Shown here piece after piece: positions 9,785 through 18,743 of a stretch of 64,000 nucleotides of DNA (position 1 is the stretch's first letter; the number at the start of each line of letters is the position of its first letter). Origin of the DNA: Cyclobacteriaceae bacterium. GTDB taxonomy: Bacteria; Bacteroidota; Bacteroidia; Cytophagales; Cyclobacteriaceae. The notes below the pieces were generated by a model. The model saw only the letters and a program-made list of their open reading frames with translations, was not told the DNA's origin and did not search any database. Both the position numbers and the translations under genes were made by a program. The DNA lies in NCBI GenBank assembly GCA_016786585.1, contig JAEUUI010000030.1, positions 372,001 through 436,000 on the forward strand, given 5' to 3'.

Positions 9785-9813
9785 AGTTGATTGTTTAGTT
9801 AATAAAAGTTGTG

Positions 9814-10863
9814 TTAGAGTTTTTGGAATCTGAGCACCGGACCGTCCGTTCCATCTTGTAGTTCAAGCTGGGTTGTACTGAACATCGTTACTTCCCAGTC
9901 TTCCGAAATTTCATCCAGCAATTCGTTATCGTTATCAAATTCGAATTCCAGTTCAAGTTCACCATCATCGCCATAGGCAGCCCAGGTTCCGACATTTTCC
10001 TCCGAACCGTTCCTCGCGATCACCGTTCCATCTTCATGAAATTCAAACGTGAATTCACTGTATGCTACGGTTTGATCCGTATCATCGAAGTAATATGCGA
10101 CTTTCCAATTGCCGCTTTGTATGACGGCCTCGAGTGCACTTGTATCCACATCATCATCGTCAAAATCATTATCATCATCCTCGTCACAAGCATCTTCCGC
10201 ATCTTCAATCACTTGTTCGAGCTGTTCTACATTATTAGCCGTAAAGCGCGTGCCATTATTATCCTCAAGCGCAACCGGAAATACGAAACTCACAAGATCA
10301 TCATCCTTCAGGGACTTGATCAGGCCGTAAAGTTGTCCATCGGTTTGCACGGTTAGCACGTCAGACACTTGTGTATCGGTATTGTACCGGGTAAGTTTAA
10401 TCGGATAGACAAAATCAATACACTCGATATCATCATCGAATCCTCCTTCGGAACATTCATCCGTATATTCTTCCAACTCGTCTTCATCGTTGATTACTAC
10501 GGATGTGTAGTCAGACAGCATAATCGTAATCGGGTAATGCAGATCGATTTCATCATCATCCCCTTCTGATTCTTCCAGCATTCGCTCAATTTGTTTGAGC
10601 TCATCCGATGAAGTGATAACAAAGTCTTCACCATTCACCGTTACCGTTACCGGGAAAAGAATGGTGACGCAGCTTCCGCTATCGAGAATATTATCCGATG
10701 AGCCATCGCGCAGGGTTACTTTCTTTAGCAATGTTGCTGCGTTAGACGATGCACTGAATGCCTCTTTGGGTTCCGGCAGCGTAACCTCGTCCGCTTCCTG
10801 CTGACAACCCGTGAAGGCCGACAGCACGATCAGAAGCATGATTACGGGTTTGTGAATTTTCAT
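9814..10863 (-). CDS. Acidic lipoprotein with four internal repeats and a lipocalin-like C-terminus
   Basis: I start at the ATG at 10863 because it gives a clean lipoprotein signal (lipobox SAFTGC); a start 84 bases upstream is possible but adds a charged leader. Four degenerate repeats follow, each opening with a (F/Y)P(V/I) strand: FPVTVTVNGEDFVI, YPITIMLSDYTSVVI, YPIKLTRYNTDTQVSD and FPVALEDNNGTRFTA, each then running into an acidic helix ending in residues such as DELKQIERML. After an Asp-only stretch, the last 100 residues (GNWKVAYYF, FEFHEDGTVIA, VGTWAAYGDDG, LRFQKL) look like a lipocalin-like beta barrel. The function is unknown; the acid-rich composition suggests cation binding. It is divergent from the ECF sigma gene. 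Confidence 0.75.
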   Translation of the reverse strand: MKIHKPVIMLLIVLSAFTGCQQEADEVTLPEPKEAFSASSNAATLLKKVTLRDGSSDNILDSGSCVTILFPVTVTVNGEDFVITSSDELKQIERMLEESEGDDDEIDLHYPITIMLSDYTSVVINDEDELEEYTDECSEGGFDDDIECIDFVYPIKLTRYNTDTQVSDVLTVQTDGQLYGLIKSLKDDDLVSFVFPVALEDNNGTRFTANNVEQLEQVIEDAEDACDEDDDNDFDDDDVDTSALEAVIQSGNWKVAYYFDDTDQTVAYSEFTFEFHEDGTVIARNGSEENVGTWAAYGDDGELELEFEFDNDNELLDEISEDWEVTMFSTTQLELQDGTDGPVLRFQKL

Positions 10864-11013
10864 ACGTTGCCGTGTTTGGGTATAAAACCGGTTAAGCGTA
10901 AAAACTCCTACCACCACTTTCGATTTTTTTTCCTGTACCTTAGCCATAACTCTAAAAGGCTGTTTAATACTGGCAATTTCGACTAATTTCAGTTCTTACA
11001 GCTTGCAGAAAAA

Positions 11014-11535
11014 TTGTCTGACGTGGAAGAAAATCGCAAGAATGTGTGCAATGAGCAGGTGTTTCATCAATTATTTGAGACCCATGCGAATGACTTGTAC
11101 AAATTTCTGTACTATAAATACGGTGTAGATAACAATCCAAGAGATCTCGTTCAGGAGGCTTTTATCAAGCTTTGGAACAATTGCCGAAACGTGATTTTTG
11201 AAAAAGCCCGTGCATTTTTGTTTACCGTAGCCAATAATCAAATGCTGAATGAATTGGCAAAAAAAGGAACTCATCTCGCCTATAGCAAAGAGCCGCATAA
11301 GCATTACACGCTCGAGTCACCCCAGTTTATCTTAGAGGAATATGAATATCGCGAGCGCCTGGAAAAGGCGTTGTCTGATTTATCGGCTGAGCAGCGCATA
11401 GCACTGATGTTGAACCGGGTAGAAGGGAAAAAACATAAGGAAATCGCTGAAATGCTGGGTATTTCGCAGAAAGCGGTAGAGAAGCGTATTTATACAGCCC
11501 TGAGCATTCTCAGGGATAAAATCGGGGAAATTTAA
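11014..11535 (+). CDS. ECF-type RNA polymerase sigma factor (FecI-like)
   Basis: 173 residues with sigma region 2 (FETHANDLYKFLYYKYG, then RDLVQEAFIKLWNN) and region 4 (LSAEQRIALMLNRVEGKKHKEIAEMLGISQKAVEKRI), the layout of Bacteroidota ECF sigma factors. No in-frame ATG exists near the 5' end, so it must use TTG at 11014 or GTG at 11044. The next gene is a FecR anti-sigma factor and the following one a TonB-dependent receptor, so the sigma factor probably answers to occupancy of that receptor and transcribes it. The acidic lipoprotein genes lie divergently upstream and may be co-controlled. Confidence 0.9.
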   Translation: MSDVEENRKNVCNEQVFHQLFETHANDLYKFLYYKYGVDNNPRDLVQEAFIKLWNNCRNVIFEKARAFLFTVANNQMLNELAKKGTHLAYSKEPHKHYTLESPQFILEEYEYRERLEKALSDLSAEQRIALMLNRVEGKKHKEIAEMLGISQKAVEKRIYTALSILRDKIGEI

Positions 11536-11597
11536 TTTTCTTGTCGGAAACAGGTAGGATAAACGCTGAGTAATCTGTTGTATAATCAGGAAGAGTT

Positions 11598-12515
11598 ATG
11601 AACCGGGAAGAACAACTTGAACGATGGCTGAACGGCACACTGAGCGCGGAAGAGAAAGCTGCGTTTGAAAACTTACCCGAGTTTCAAACTCTTCAGAAAA
11701 TCACGCAGGCATTGGAGGCATACCGCGCTCCGGAATATGCGACCCAGGAAGAATTTGTGCGCCTGCAGCAAGCAAAGTTGTCGCGTCCGGCCGGAAAGTC
11801 GGCTACGCTGTGGCTGAAGCCTATTTTGCGAATTGCCGCGATACTGGTATTGGTAGCCGGGGCCTATTTCATCTTTTTTTCCAATCGCTCAACTACGGTT
11901 ACCGCATTAGTCGCGGAACGAAAAGAGGTTAATCTCCCCGACCAATCTGAAGTAATGTTGAATGCGGCTTCAGCGATCACGTATTCAGGTTCGTCATGGA
12001 AGGAAAAGCGCGTAGTTGAATTAACCGGTGAAGCATTTTTTAAGGTTGCCAGGGGATCGCGGTTCGATGTTAAAACAATCGGAGGCGTTGTGACTGTGCT
12101 GGGTACGCAGTTTAATGTAAAGAGTCGCGACAATTATTTTGAAGTGATCTGCTACGAAGGTTCCGTTCAGGTTACGGCAGGAAATTACCGTACCCAACTC
12201 AGCCCGGGATCTATGGCGCGACTGATTAACAATCAATGGACAATTGAACATAACGCCCCTGACACCATTCCGGGATGGATGAAAAACCAAACCACATTTG
12301 AAAGCCTGCCGTATCAACACGTATTGGCTGAGTTTGAACGCCAGTATAACGTTACGATCGTTACGCGCCACATCGATGAGCAGCAATTGTTTACCGGAAC
12401 ATTTGTTCTCAATGACATGGAGTTGGCTTTGAAGGCAATTACCATTCCTGTGGGCGTTACCTACACAATACGTGCCGACAAAAAAACTGTGGTATTATCC
12501 GGTGAAGGCAACTAA
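11598..12515 (+). CDS. FecR-family anti-sigma factor
   Basis: 305 residues in the standard order: a cytoplasmic anti-sigma N-terminus (residues 1-70), one membrane helix (about 74-95), a periplasmic FecR domain (about 100-200; DQSEVMLNAASAITY, VELTGEAFFKVAR, VLGTQFNVKS) and a C-terminal DUF4974 domain (about 235-303; FESLPYQHVLAEFERQYNV). FecR proteins hold the ECF sigma factor and release it when the receptor signals across the outer membrane. Its 3' end overlaps the start of the receptor gene, which implies translational coupling. Confidence 0.93.
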   Translation: MNREEQLERWLNGTLSAEEKAAFENLPEFQTLQKITQALEAYRAPEYATQEEFVRLQQAKLSRPAGKSATLWLKPILRIAAILVLVAGAYFIFFSNRSTTVTALVAERKEVNLPDQSEVMLNAASAITYSGSSWKEKRVVELTGEAFFKVARGSRFDVKTIGGVVTVLGTQFNVKSRDNYFEVICYEGSVQVTAGNYRTQLSPGSMARLINNQWTIEHNAPDTIPGWMKNQTTFESLPYQHVLAEFERQYNVTIVTRHIDEQQLFTGTFVLNDMELALKAITIPVGVTYTIRADKKTVVLSGEGN

Positions 12516-15009
12516 ATCCGCGTTTCTTGCGATTGCATTACTAATAAGCCCTGCGCTCATGGCGCAGTCGGGAAAGTATGCACTAACAAGTGTGCTTGAT
12601 ACGCTATCCGCCCGGTATACAGTTACCTTCACTTTTCTGGATGAGACCGTAGCTGGTGTGGTTTGTAAAATGCCCGCTCCGCAGCTAACGCTTAGCCAAT
12701 CATTGGAAAGAATAACCTCTGAAACAGGATTGGTTTTCACGCAATTAAATCAGCAATCGGTAACCATTCACCGGCCTGCAATCCCCATCGTGTGCGGCTA
12801 TCTGACCGACCGTGATTCAGGGGAAAAGATAGCAGGGGCAATCTTGCAATGTGATAAAGAATCGGTAATGACCGATGAAAACGGATATTTCAGTTTTTCG
12901 CAGGTCGCATATGCGTCAATCGTTCGCATTCGGTTTTTGGGATATGACTCTCTCTCGTTAGCAGCCCATGATCTCATCGGAACTACGTGCAAAACTATTC
13001 CGCTTACGCTTCAGACCTCCATGCTATCGGAAATGGTGGTTAACCACTACCTGACAGTGGGTATTCAGAAGAAACGGGAGGGCTCTCTGAGCATTCAAAC
13101 CAAAAAACTTGGGTTATTGCCGGGGCTGACGGAACCCGATGTACTTTTTACACTTCAGGCGCTTCCGGGCATTCAGAGTATTGACGAAACGGTATCAAAC
13201 ATTAATGTTCGGGGCGGAACGCACGACCAAAACCTGGTTCTGTGGGACGGTGTGAAAATGTATCAACAAGGACACTTCTTTGGGATGATCTCTGCGTTCA
13301 ATCCCTACTTTACGCATGAGGTGGAATTAACCAAGAATGGCACAAGCGCCTTTTACAGCGATGGCGTATCAGGTACAATTGATATTCGCGCTGAAAATAA
13401 ACTCTCCCATAAATTCTCGGGTGGCGCTGGCGTTAACATGGTAAGTGCCGATGCCTTTGCAAAAATTCCGTTGTCGAACAAAACAGCTTTGCATGTTGCA
13501 GCACGCAGATCGCTTGCCGATGCTGTTGAAACGCCCACGTATAAAGCATATTACGATCGTGCGTTTCGAGGTTCGGAAATTGAAAAATATACCGGTGCAG
13601 ACTCGTTAAACACAAACCAGAATTTCCACTTCTATGATGTGAGTTCAAAATTTTTATATGATATCACTCCCGCAGACAAATTGCGGGTGAACTTCCTGAT
13701 GATTCATAACAGTATCGATTACCGGGAAACTGAACTCATCAATAGTACACCCGAATCAAAAAACAGCAGCCTGAAGCAGGAAAGCCGGGCAGGAAGCATC
13801 ACATACGAAAGAAACTGGAGTAGTGTCGCCCGCACATCTGCCATTGCCTATATCTCTCAATACGGATTAGCAGCAATCAACAGTGATGTGCTAAACGACC
13901 AGCGGTTGCGGCAGGAAAATGACGTGCTTGATCTGGGGTTTAAACTGGATGCCGCCATATCCTTTAGCGACCAAGTTGAACTATCAGCCGGGTATCAGTT
14001 CAATGAGGTTAGTGTTGGAAATCAGGAGGCGATTAATAATCCTGCGTTCTTCCGGTTGAAGAAAGATGTACTCCGTTCGCACGTAGTATTCTCGGAAGCA
14101 ACGTACACCTCACCCAGCGAAGCAACCAGCATTCGGGCGGGCATTCGGGCGAACTATTTTTCGACTAAAAGCAAGATTCGTATTGAGCCGCGGCTGGCGG
14201 CAACTCAAAAACTCGGTCCCTATTTTTCGTTCGAGTTATTGGGAGAACTAAAAAGTCAAACAACCACTCAGGTCATTGATTTTCAAAATGATTTCCTTGG
14301 AGTAGAAAAACGCAGGTGGGTGATGGCGGATGGCGATACTGTGCCAATCATTACGAGCGAACAAGTGTCGGCAGGAATTCAATTTCACAAGAAAGACTTC
14401 TTAGTGTTACTGGAAGGCTATGCGAAACGTGTAGAAGACATTATCACTGCCAGTCAGGGTTTCCAAAATCAATTTCAATACGCCCGAGCGACCGGCAAGT
14501 ACACAACTACAGGTTTAGACTTTTTAATCAACTGGCGCGTCAGAAAATTCAACTGCTGGTCAAGTTACTCGCTTGCCAATAGCACATACCGATTTGCTGC
14601 GTTGATACCTCCCTCCTTTCCCAATAATCTTGATATCCGGCATCGCGCAACAGCCGGTGTAGCGTACGAGGCCCGCAAGCTTGAATTATCATTGGGTATT
14701 AACTGGCGAACAGGAAAACCCTACACAAAACCTGTTACTGAAAATGCGCTTGATAACGGAGAGATTTTGTATCAAAGTCCTAACACCTCCAGGCTTCGGT
14801 CGTATTGGCGGCTCGATGTTTCAGCAAAGTACAGGTTTAACCTGTCGAAAGACATGCGCGCCACGGCAGGAGTGTCCATTTGGAATATCATTAATCGCGA
14901 TAATGTGATTGATGCATTTTACCGCCTCGACAATAACAATCAAATCGCATTGTTCAACCGCAGCGCGCTGGGTTTTACTCCAAACGTGATGTTTCGGGTA
15001 GAATTTTAA
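12472..15009 (+). CDS. TonB-dependent outer-membrane receptor with N-terminal signalling (STN) domain
   Basis: 845 residues. After the signal peptide (LLISPALMAQ) there is an STN domain (about 35-100) that contacts FecR, a carboxypeptidase-regulatory-like domain (about 107-185; GYLTDRDSGEKIAGA, VMTDENGYFSF), a plug (about 205-320; VNHYL, SNINVRGGTHDQNLVLWDGVKM) and the beta barrel to the C-terminal Phe (FRVEF). No SusD partner follows, so this is a FecA-like rather than a glycan-type receptor. The substrate is not evident. The start is uncertain: GTG at 12472 overlaps fecR by 44 bases, while GTG at 12502 gives a shorter, more typical signal peptide. Confidence 0.9.
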   Translation: MPTKKLWYYPVKATKSAFLAIALLISPALMAQSGKYALTSVLDTLSARYTVTFTFLDETVAGVVCKMPAPQLTLSQSLERITSETGLVFTQLNQQSVTIHRPAIPIVCGYLTDRDSGEKIAGAILQCDKESVMTDENGYFSFSQVAYASIVRIRFLGYDSLSLAAHDLIGTTCKTIPLTLQTSMLSEMVVNHYLTVGIQKKREGSLSIQTKKLGLLPGLTEPDVLFTLQALPGIQSIDETVSNINVRGGTHDQNLVLWDGVKMYQQGHFFGMISAFNPYFTHEVELTKNGTSAFYSDGVSGTIDIRAENKLSHKFSGGAGVNMVSADAFAKIPLSNKTALHVAARRSLADAVETPTYKAYYDRAFRGSEIEKYTGADSLNTNQNFHFYDVSSKFLYDITPADKLRVNFLMIHNSIDYRETELINSTPESKNSSLKQESRAGSITYERNWSSVARTSAIAYISQYGLAAINSDVLNDQRLRQENDVLDLGFKLDAAISFSDQVELSAGYQFNEVSVGNQEAINNPAFFRLKKDVLRSHVVFSEATYTSPSEATSIRAGIRANYFSTKSKIRIEPRLAATQKLGPYFSFELLGELKSQTTTQVIDFQNDFLGVEKRRWVMADGDTVPIITSEQVSAGIQFHKKDFLVLLEGYAKRVEDIITASQGFQNQFQYARATGKYTTTGLDFLINWRVRKFNCWSSYSLANSTYRFAALIPPSFPNNLDIRHRATAGVAYEARKLELSLGINWRTGKPYTKPVTENALDNGEILYQSPNTSRLRSYWRLDVSAKYRFNLSKDMRATAGVSIWNIINRDNVIDAFYRLDNNNQIALFNRSALGFTPNVMFRVEF

Positions 15010-15411
15010 TACCACACTCTTTCTGAAGATTTTTAGTGGCAAAATACGTGACCGAGATTCCTCCAGCAGGTGCTAATAAGAAATACTTCAAAATGATCAT
15101 GAGTTCCAGATAAGGGTGAGCAAGCCCGAGCGTGTTATATGTATGATGGCAAGCACGTCAACTTCAACCTTCAACCTGACTGATCATAGTACTCGCTGCC
15201 GAAAGGCCTACAGCAGGTTCGCAGGCTGCATAAGGAATCAGATTATACCCTGGAGCAGAGTCATTATGTGGACAATGACGCTCGTTCCAGTCATTCTGGT
15301 CCTGCTACTGATAATACTCATCGACAAACCATCGTATGACAATGTTACCCGGATGCTCAACGGCAAACGTTAAAAACCTAAACGTTGCACCTGGAATTGA
15401 TTTCTTTGGCA

Positions 15412-15449
15412 TTACTCTTTATCAATCCTGTACACCGGCCGCTATCGGT
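15412..15449 (-). pseudogene. Remnant of the 3' end of a PQQ-type sugar dehydrogenase gene
   Basis: Bases 15412-15432 are identical to 22214-22234, the last codons of the intact dehydrogenase gene (ending LYRIDKE and stop), and similarity runs on to about 15449 with one base lost and a few substitutions. It merges into the next fragment at a word, GCCGCT(A/C)TC, that both parent sequences share. Confidence 0.6.
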
Positions 15450-15536
15450 GGAGGCACTGCGTTGTTGGGCAGTGGAGGCGGAGATAATGGCCCGTCATCT
15501 GTTCCTGCAATTGTAGATCCCACTAATCCACCCCGG
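15438..15536 (+). pseudogene. Copy of the 3' end of the secreted partner gene (6734-6834)
   Basis: About 97 bases match 6734-6834 with only a few differences, covering the hydrophobic Gly/Ala segment and the C-terminal tail. The rest of that gene is absent. The high identity suggests a recent copy or continued conversion. One extra C near 15534 disrupts the end of the frame. Confidence 0.75.
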
Positions 15537-15645
15537 TGTGGCGGAACCCAAGTATGATTTCAGAAGCGTGGACAGAAAGGTTCAGGTGGACGTAACCGTC
15601 ACATCCGAGGTGTAATTGAAAAGCGCTACGTTACCTGTGATGATA
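15537..15645 (+). pseudogene. Decayed copy of the 5' part of the caspase gene (6998-7110)
   Basis: The frame reads VAEPKYDFRSVDRKVQVD, matching VEWTEPRYDFSSSVDGKVQVD of the intact caspase with one in-frame codon lost. A GAA codon of the intact gene is TAA here (15613-15615), so the copy is dead. Relative to the intact locus, about 160 bases including the intergenic gap, start codon and signal peptide are deleted between this and the previous fragment. Confidence 0.75.
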
Positions 15646-15846
15646 CTTGTAAAGGTGTCGCTTCAATAACGAAAGACAATTATGCTCTTGTACGGAAGTG
15701 CCCGCTTCAAAATTTGCGTCACTGGCTTGAATTAAGTCAAACGCGTTACGCTAAATTCAAATACGCTAATTCACCCCTATTTTTTTGATACGATTCGATT
15801 AAGACGCTAAAAAAACTGTCGAAATCGCGTTACTATCGCCACATGT

Positions 15847-15863
15847 ATAGGAGTTACTCCTAT
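15847..15863. promoter_or_regulatory. Perfect inverted repeat upstream of second T9SS gene
   Basis: ATAGGAGT-T-ACTCCTAT is an 8-bp perfect inverted repeat with a 1-base centre, 60 bases before the start at 15923. It may be an operator; no regulator is identified and no T-run follows that would make it a terminator. Confidence 0.4.
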
Positions 15864-15922
15864 CAAACAAGCTCGAAGTACTTGACTGTCAATACATTTA
15901 TATCGGTCATGAAAAGCCTGAT

Positions 15923-18721
15923 ATGAAAAGTACTGCGTTTCGAGTTCGGATTTTTATTGCAGCCATGCTGCTTATTTTCAGTACAGAAGTTTATAGTCAA
16001 TCTGCCGGTGATTACAGAAGCAATGTGCTGCTCGGCAACTGGTCGGACGCAACAAGCTGGCAGCGCTTTAACGGCAGTGCGTGGGTAGCGGCGCCAACAC
16101 CACCTTCGAGTTCTGATGGTGTAATTACCATTCAAAATACTCACCGAATTGATTTGATCCTCGCAACCACGATCGATCAGGTTGTGATAGACGCGGGCGG
16201 GCAACTTTTCATTTACAATCTTACCACGCCTTTTGTTTGTACGCTGGCCAATGGAACGGGTACTGACATCACTAACAATGGCACACTTGTAGTTTCCGCT
16301 AATGCAACACTCTCAGGAACTGGGACAATTATAAACAACAGTGGCGGAACGTTCATTGTTCGCAATACAGGAACGCTTGCCATAAACAGTACGAATAATG
16401 GTACCATGCAGGTAAACGGAACCGGCACCTTTTCGGCCAACAGTGTAACCAACAATTCTTCGTTCACACTGGCCGATTTTACATTAAACCTGAATAACGC
16501 AACATTCACCAATCACGGAACAATTGATTTGCCTTCAAGCAGTGATACGTTTATTGCAGGAACCGGTGGTGGAGTTTTTATTAATGACACGGACGGAACT
16601 ATTTACAAAAGCTCAACACTCGGAAGCGCCTGGATCGATCCCGCACCGGGTACTGTTTCATTTACCAACCGCGGAATCGTTAAAGGCATAGGTGACTTTA
16701 TTATTCGAAGTAACGCGTTAAACACCGGTACGATAACGCCCGGCAACAACGGAGCAGGCAGCTTGCTTGTTAGCCCGGCATTCGTTACCGGCAAGGCGCC
16801 GGCGTTCAGCCTGGAGATAAATTCAACCGGTGGTATCGCAGGGGTCAACTATGACCGTGTTAACTTTTCCAATGTAGATGCAGCCGCAATTAATATCGGT
16901 GGAGCAAGTCTTGAGGTCACGGACTATGCAAGTGATGCGATCGGAACCATTTACACGATATTCTCTTCAACAAGTACCATCAATGGAACTTTTGCCAGCG
17001 TACGATTGCCCGCAACACTTGGAAATCTTACCTATAACACCAACTCGATCACCGTTCAAAAAATCAGTAGTGTTGCGCGTTATACCTGGAGCGGGGGCAG
17101 CGGTGCGTGGTCCACTTCTACCAACTGGTTGCCATTTCGCATCACTCCTGCAGCAAGCGATGTGCTTACGTTTAACAGTGGCACAACCATTACCATAACG
17201 GGAGTGCCCACTGAAAGTATCGGTGGCCTGAATATAACAAACAACACTACCGTTGCCCTGCAGGCATCATCATCTTCAAAAACACTAACCGTTGGAAGAA
17301 GTTTAATGGAGTATCTGAACGTTGATCCCGGCTCTACCCTTCGCAGTTTAAATAATTCGGGTGTTGTGCTCAACATTGCAATTGCCAGTGGATCAAGAGC
17401 TGTTATTGGTGGAGTAGTTGACATGCAAAACGGTACGTTTAATGTCCAGGACAATCAATTGGTCCTCCACTCGACAGCAAGTCCGCTGGTGCGCACAACC
17501 GGTCAGTTCGCGGTAGGAAGCGGTGGATCAATTTCATTCGGTGAAAATCTTCATGCTGCCGGGCCGACCATAACACTTGGAAATTCAATTTTTGTTTCAT
17601 CTCCGGTTATCAACCGAATCACGATGTTCAATGCCAATGGCGCAGCGCTGGGCAACCAGGACATTACGGTAAACGATGCGGTCTTCACGCTGGGTAATCT
17701 TACCACCAACGCATCAGCCCGGCTTCGCTTTTCAACCACTGCTTCAGCCCCTTCCGAAACATCAACCAGCAAGATTATCGGGTATGCCGAAATGCTTCCG
17801 CGCATTGTGGGAACAACGGCATTAAATTTCCTCGGTGTCAATCTGCCTGCAGGATCCGATATCGGAACCGTGAGCATTACACGAATCACCGGATCGGCTG
17901 GGATTAACATCTTCAACGGTTTCAGCAGCATTGCTGCTACGTGGAATATTTCAGCAACCAGTGAACCATCGCCTTCGCGAAACATAACCTTGTCATGGTT
18001 TAGTGATTTCGATAATATCAGTAACACATCGCTGCTTTTTCAGGACTACCGGTTCGATGCCGGCCCCAACTGGACACCCGTTGGGCCCTTGGCTGCCCTT
18101 GCCTCAACCGCTGATCCACGATCAACACAGGCAACCGGCACAACAAAACTTACTGGTGCATGGACGGTTGCCGATCAGTTAAATGTTTTGCCGGTTACGC
18201 TTACAAAATTTACAGGCAAGCAGGAAGACGATCAGGTTAAACTGGAATGGACAACGGAATCGGAGTTGAACAGCGATTATTTCGAAATCCAGCGAATGAA
18301 CATCTTGAGCGAAGGGTTTGCAACAGTAGGTTCAATACGGGCCGCTGGAACAACTAAGGTTGCGCAACACTATACCTTCAACGATACCAATGCAACGGAG
18401 GGAATGATTCACTATCGCCTTAAGCTTGTTGATTTCGATGGCACGTTTGATTACTCAGACGTGATCGCAGTCAAGTACAATGCAGAAATAAGCTTGTCGG
18501 TTTTCCCAAATCCATCATCAGGCAGTTTCATGATCCGCGTTCCTGAAAAGCAGTCGGGCACACTCACGATAAAAGATTTGAACCAGCGCACTGTATATCA
18601 AAAAAGAATATCGAACGAATCACTTCTGGAGTTCTCAAATCCAGTCCTTCCACCGGGAATTTATATTGCCTGGTTCCAGGGATCGGGAAAGGTTATCTCG
18701 AAGCGTTTTGTTGTCAGATAA
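15923..18721 (+). CDS. T9SS-sorted secreted protein with beta-helix-like repeats
   Basis: 932 residues. A signal peptide (FSTEVYSQ) is followed by GNWSDATSWQRFNG, a motif common at the start of Bacteroidota secreted repeat proteins. Residues 80-400 are Asn/Thr/Gly-rich short strands (TNNGTLVVSANATLSGTGTI, NNGTMQVNGTG) typical of a right-handed beta helix; a similar block follows after a second W-S-T-S-T-NW motif near residue 395. Near residue 755 a LPVTLTKFTGKQEDDQVKLEW segment starts the conserved pre-sorting domain, and the last 75 residues (VFPNPSSGSF ... SKRFVVR) are a type A sorting domain. It is probably a surface adhesin or polymer-binding protein. No catalytic motif is seen. Confidence 0.9.
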   Translation: MKSTAFRVRIFIAAMLLIFSTEVYSQSAGDYRSNVLLGNWSDATSWQRFNGSAWVAAPTPPSSSDGVITIQNTHRIDLILATTIDQVVIDAGGQLFIYNLTTPFVCTLANGTGTDITNNGTLVVSANATLSGTGTIINNSGGTFIVRNTGTLAINSTNNGTMQVNGTGTFSANSVTNNSSFTLADFTLNLNNATFTNHGTIDLPSSSDTFIAGTGGGVFINDTDGTIYKSSTLGSAWIDPAPGTVSFTNRGIVKGIGDFIIRSNALNTGTITPGNNGAGSLLVSPAFVTGKAPAFSLEINSTGGIAGVNYDRVNFSNVDAAAINIGGASLEVTDYASDAIGTIYTIFSSTSTINGTFASVRLPATLGNLTYNTNSITVQKISSVARYTWSGGSGAWSTSTNWLPFRITPAASDVLTFNSGTTITITGVPTESIGGLNITNNTTVALQASSSSKTLTVGRSLMEYLNVDPGSTLRSLNNSGVVLNIAIASGSRAVIGGVVDMQNGTFNVQDNQLVLHSTASPLVRTTGQFAVGSGGSISFGENLHAAGPTITLGNSIFVSSPVINRITMFNANGAALGNQDITVNDAVFTLGNLTTNASARLRFSTTASAPSETSTSKIIGYAEMLPRIVGTTALNFLGVNLPAGSDIGTVSITRITGSAGINIFNGFSSIAATWNISATSEPSPSRNITLSWFSDFDNISNTSLLFQDYRFDAGPNWTPVGPLAALASTADPRSTQATGTTKLTGAWTVADQLNVLPVTLTKFTGKQEDDQVKLEWTTESELNSDYFEIQRMNILSEGFATVGSIRAAGTTKVAQHYTFNDTNATEGMIHYRLKLVDFDGTFDYSDVIAVKYNAEISLSVFPNPSSGSFMIRVPEKQSGTLTIKDLNQRTVYQKRISNESLLEFSNPVLPPGIYIAWFQGSGKVISKRFVVR

Positions 18722-18743
18722 ACGATGGTTATGAAACATCGTT
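18721..18743. terminator. Weak hairpin between convergent genes
   Basis: AACGATG (18721-18727) pairs with CATCGTT (18737-18743) around a 9-base loop, exactly at the stop codons of two convergent genes. There is no clear T-run, so termination activity is uncertain. Confidence 0.35.

Larger units (their letters stand above)
15010..15922. other. Gene-free stretch with decayed fragments
   Basis: About 910 bases with no credible intact gene. The first 400 bases hold only short frames with no domain or signal peptide. Bases 15412-15645 are a mosaic of copied fragments described separately. Bases 15650-15690 may continue the caspase remnant (a frame reading ITKDNYAL resembles RKDYALIF of the intact gene). 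The last 250 bases are the AT-rich upstream region of the next gene, with an inverted repeat at 15847-15863. Confidence 0.7.

Noticed and set aside
10100-10600. Simple-sequence repeat (ATC/GAT-rich) as a phase-variation tract
   Set aside because: The ATC-like runs come from Asp/Glu codons with mixed third bases, and are not uniform enough to be a slippage tract.
15116-15557. Two open frames of 85 and 73 codons in the gene-free stretch
   Set aside because: They have no signal peptide or domain, and the second one runs through the copied fragment in a frame different from the parent gene.
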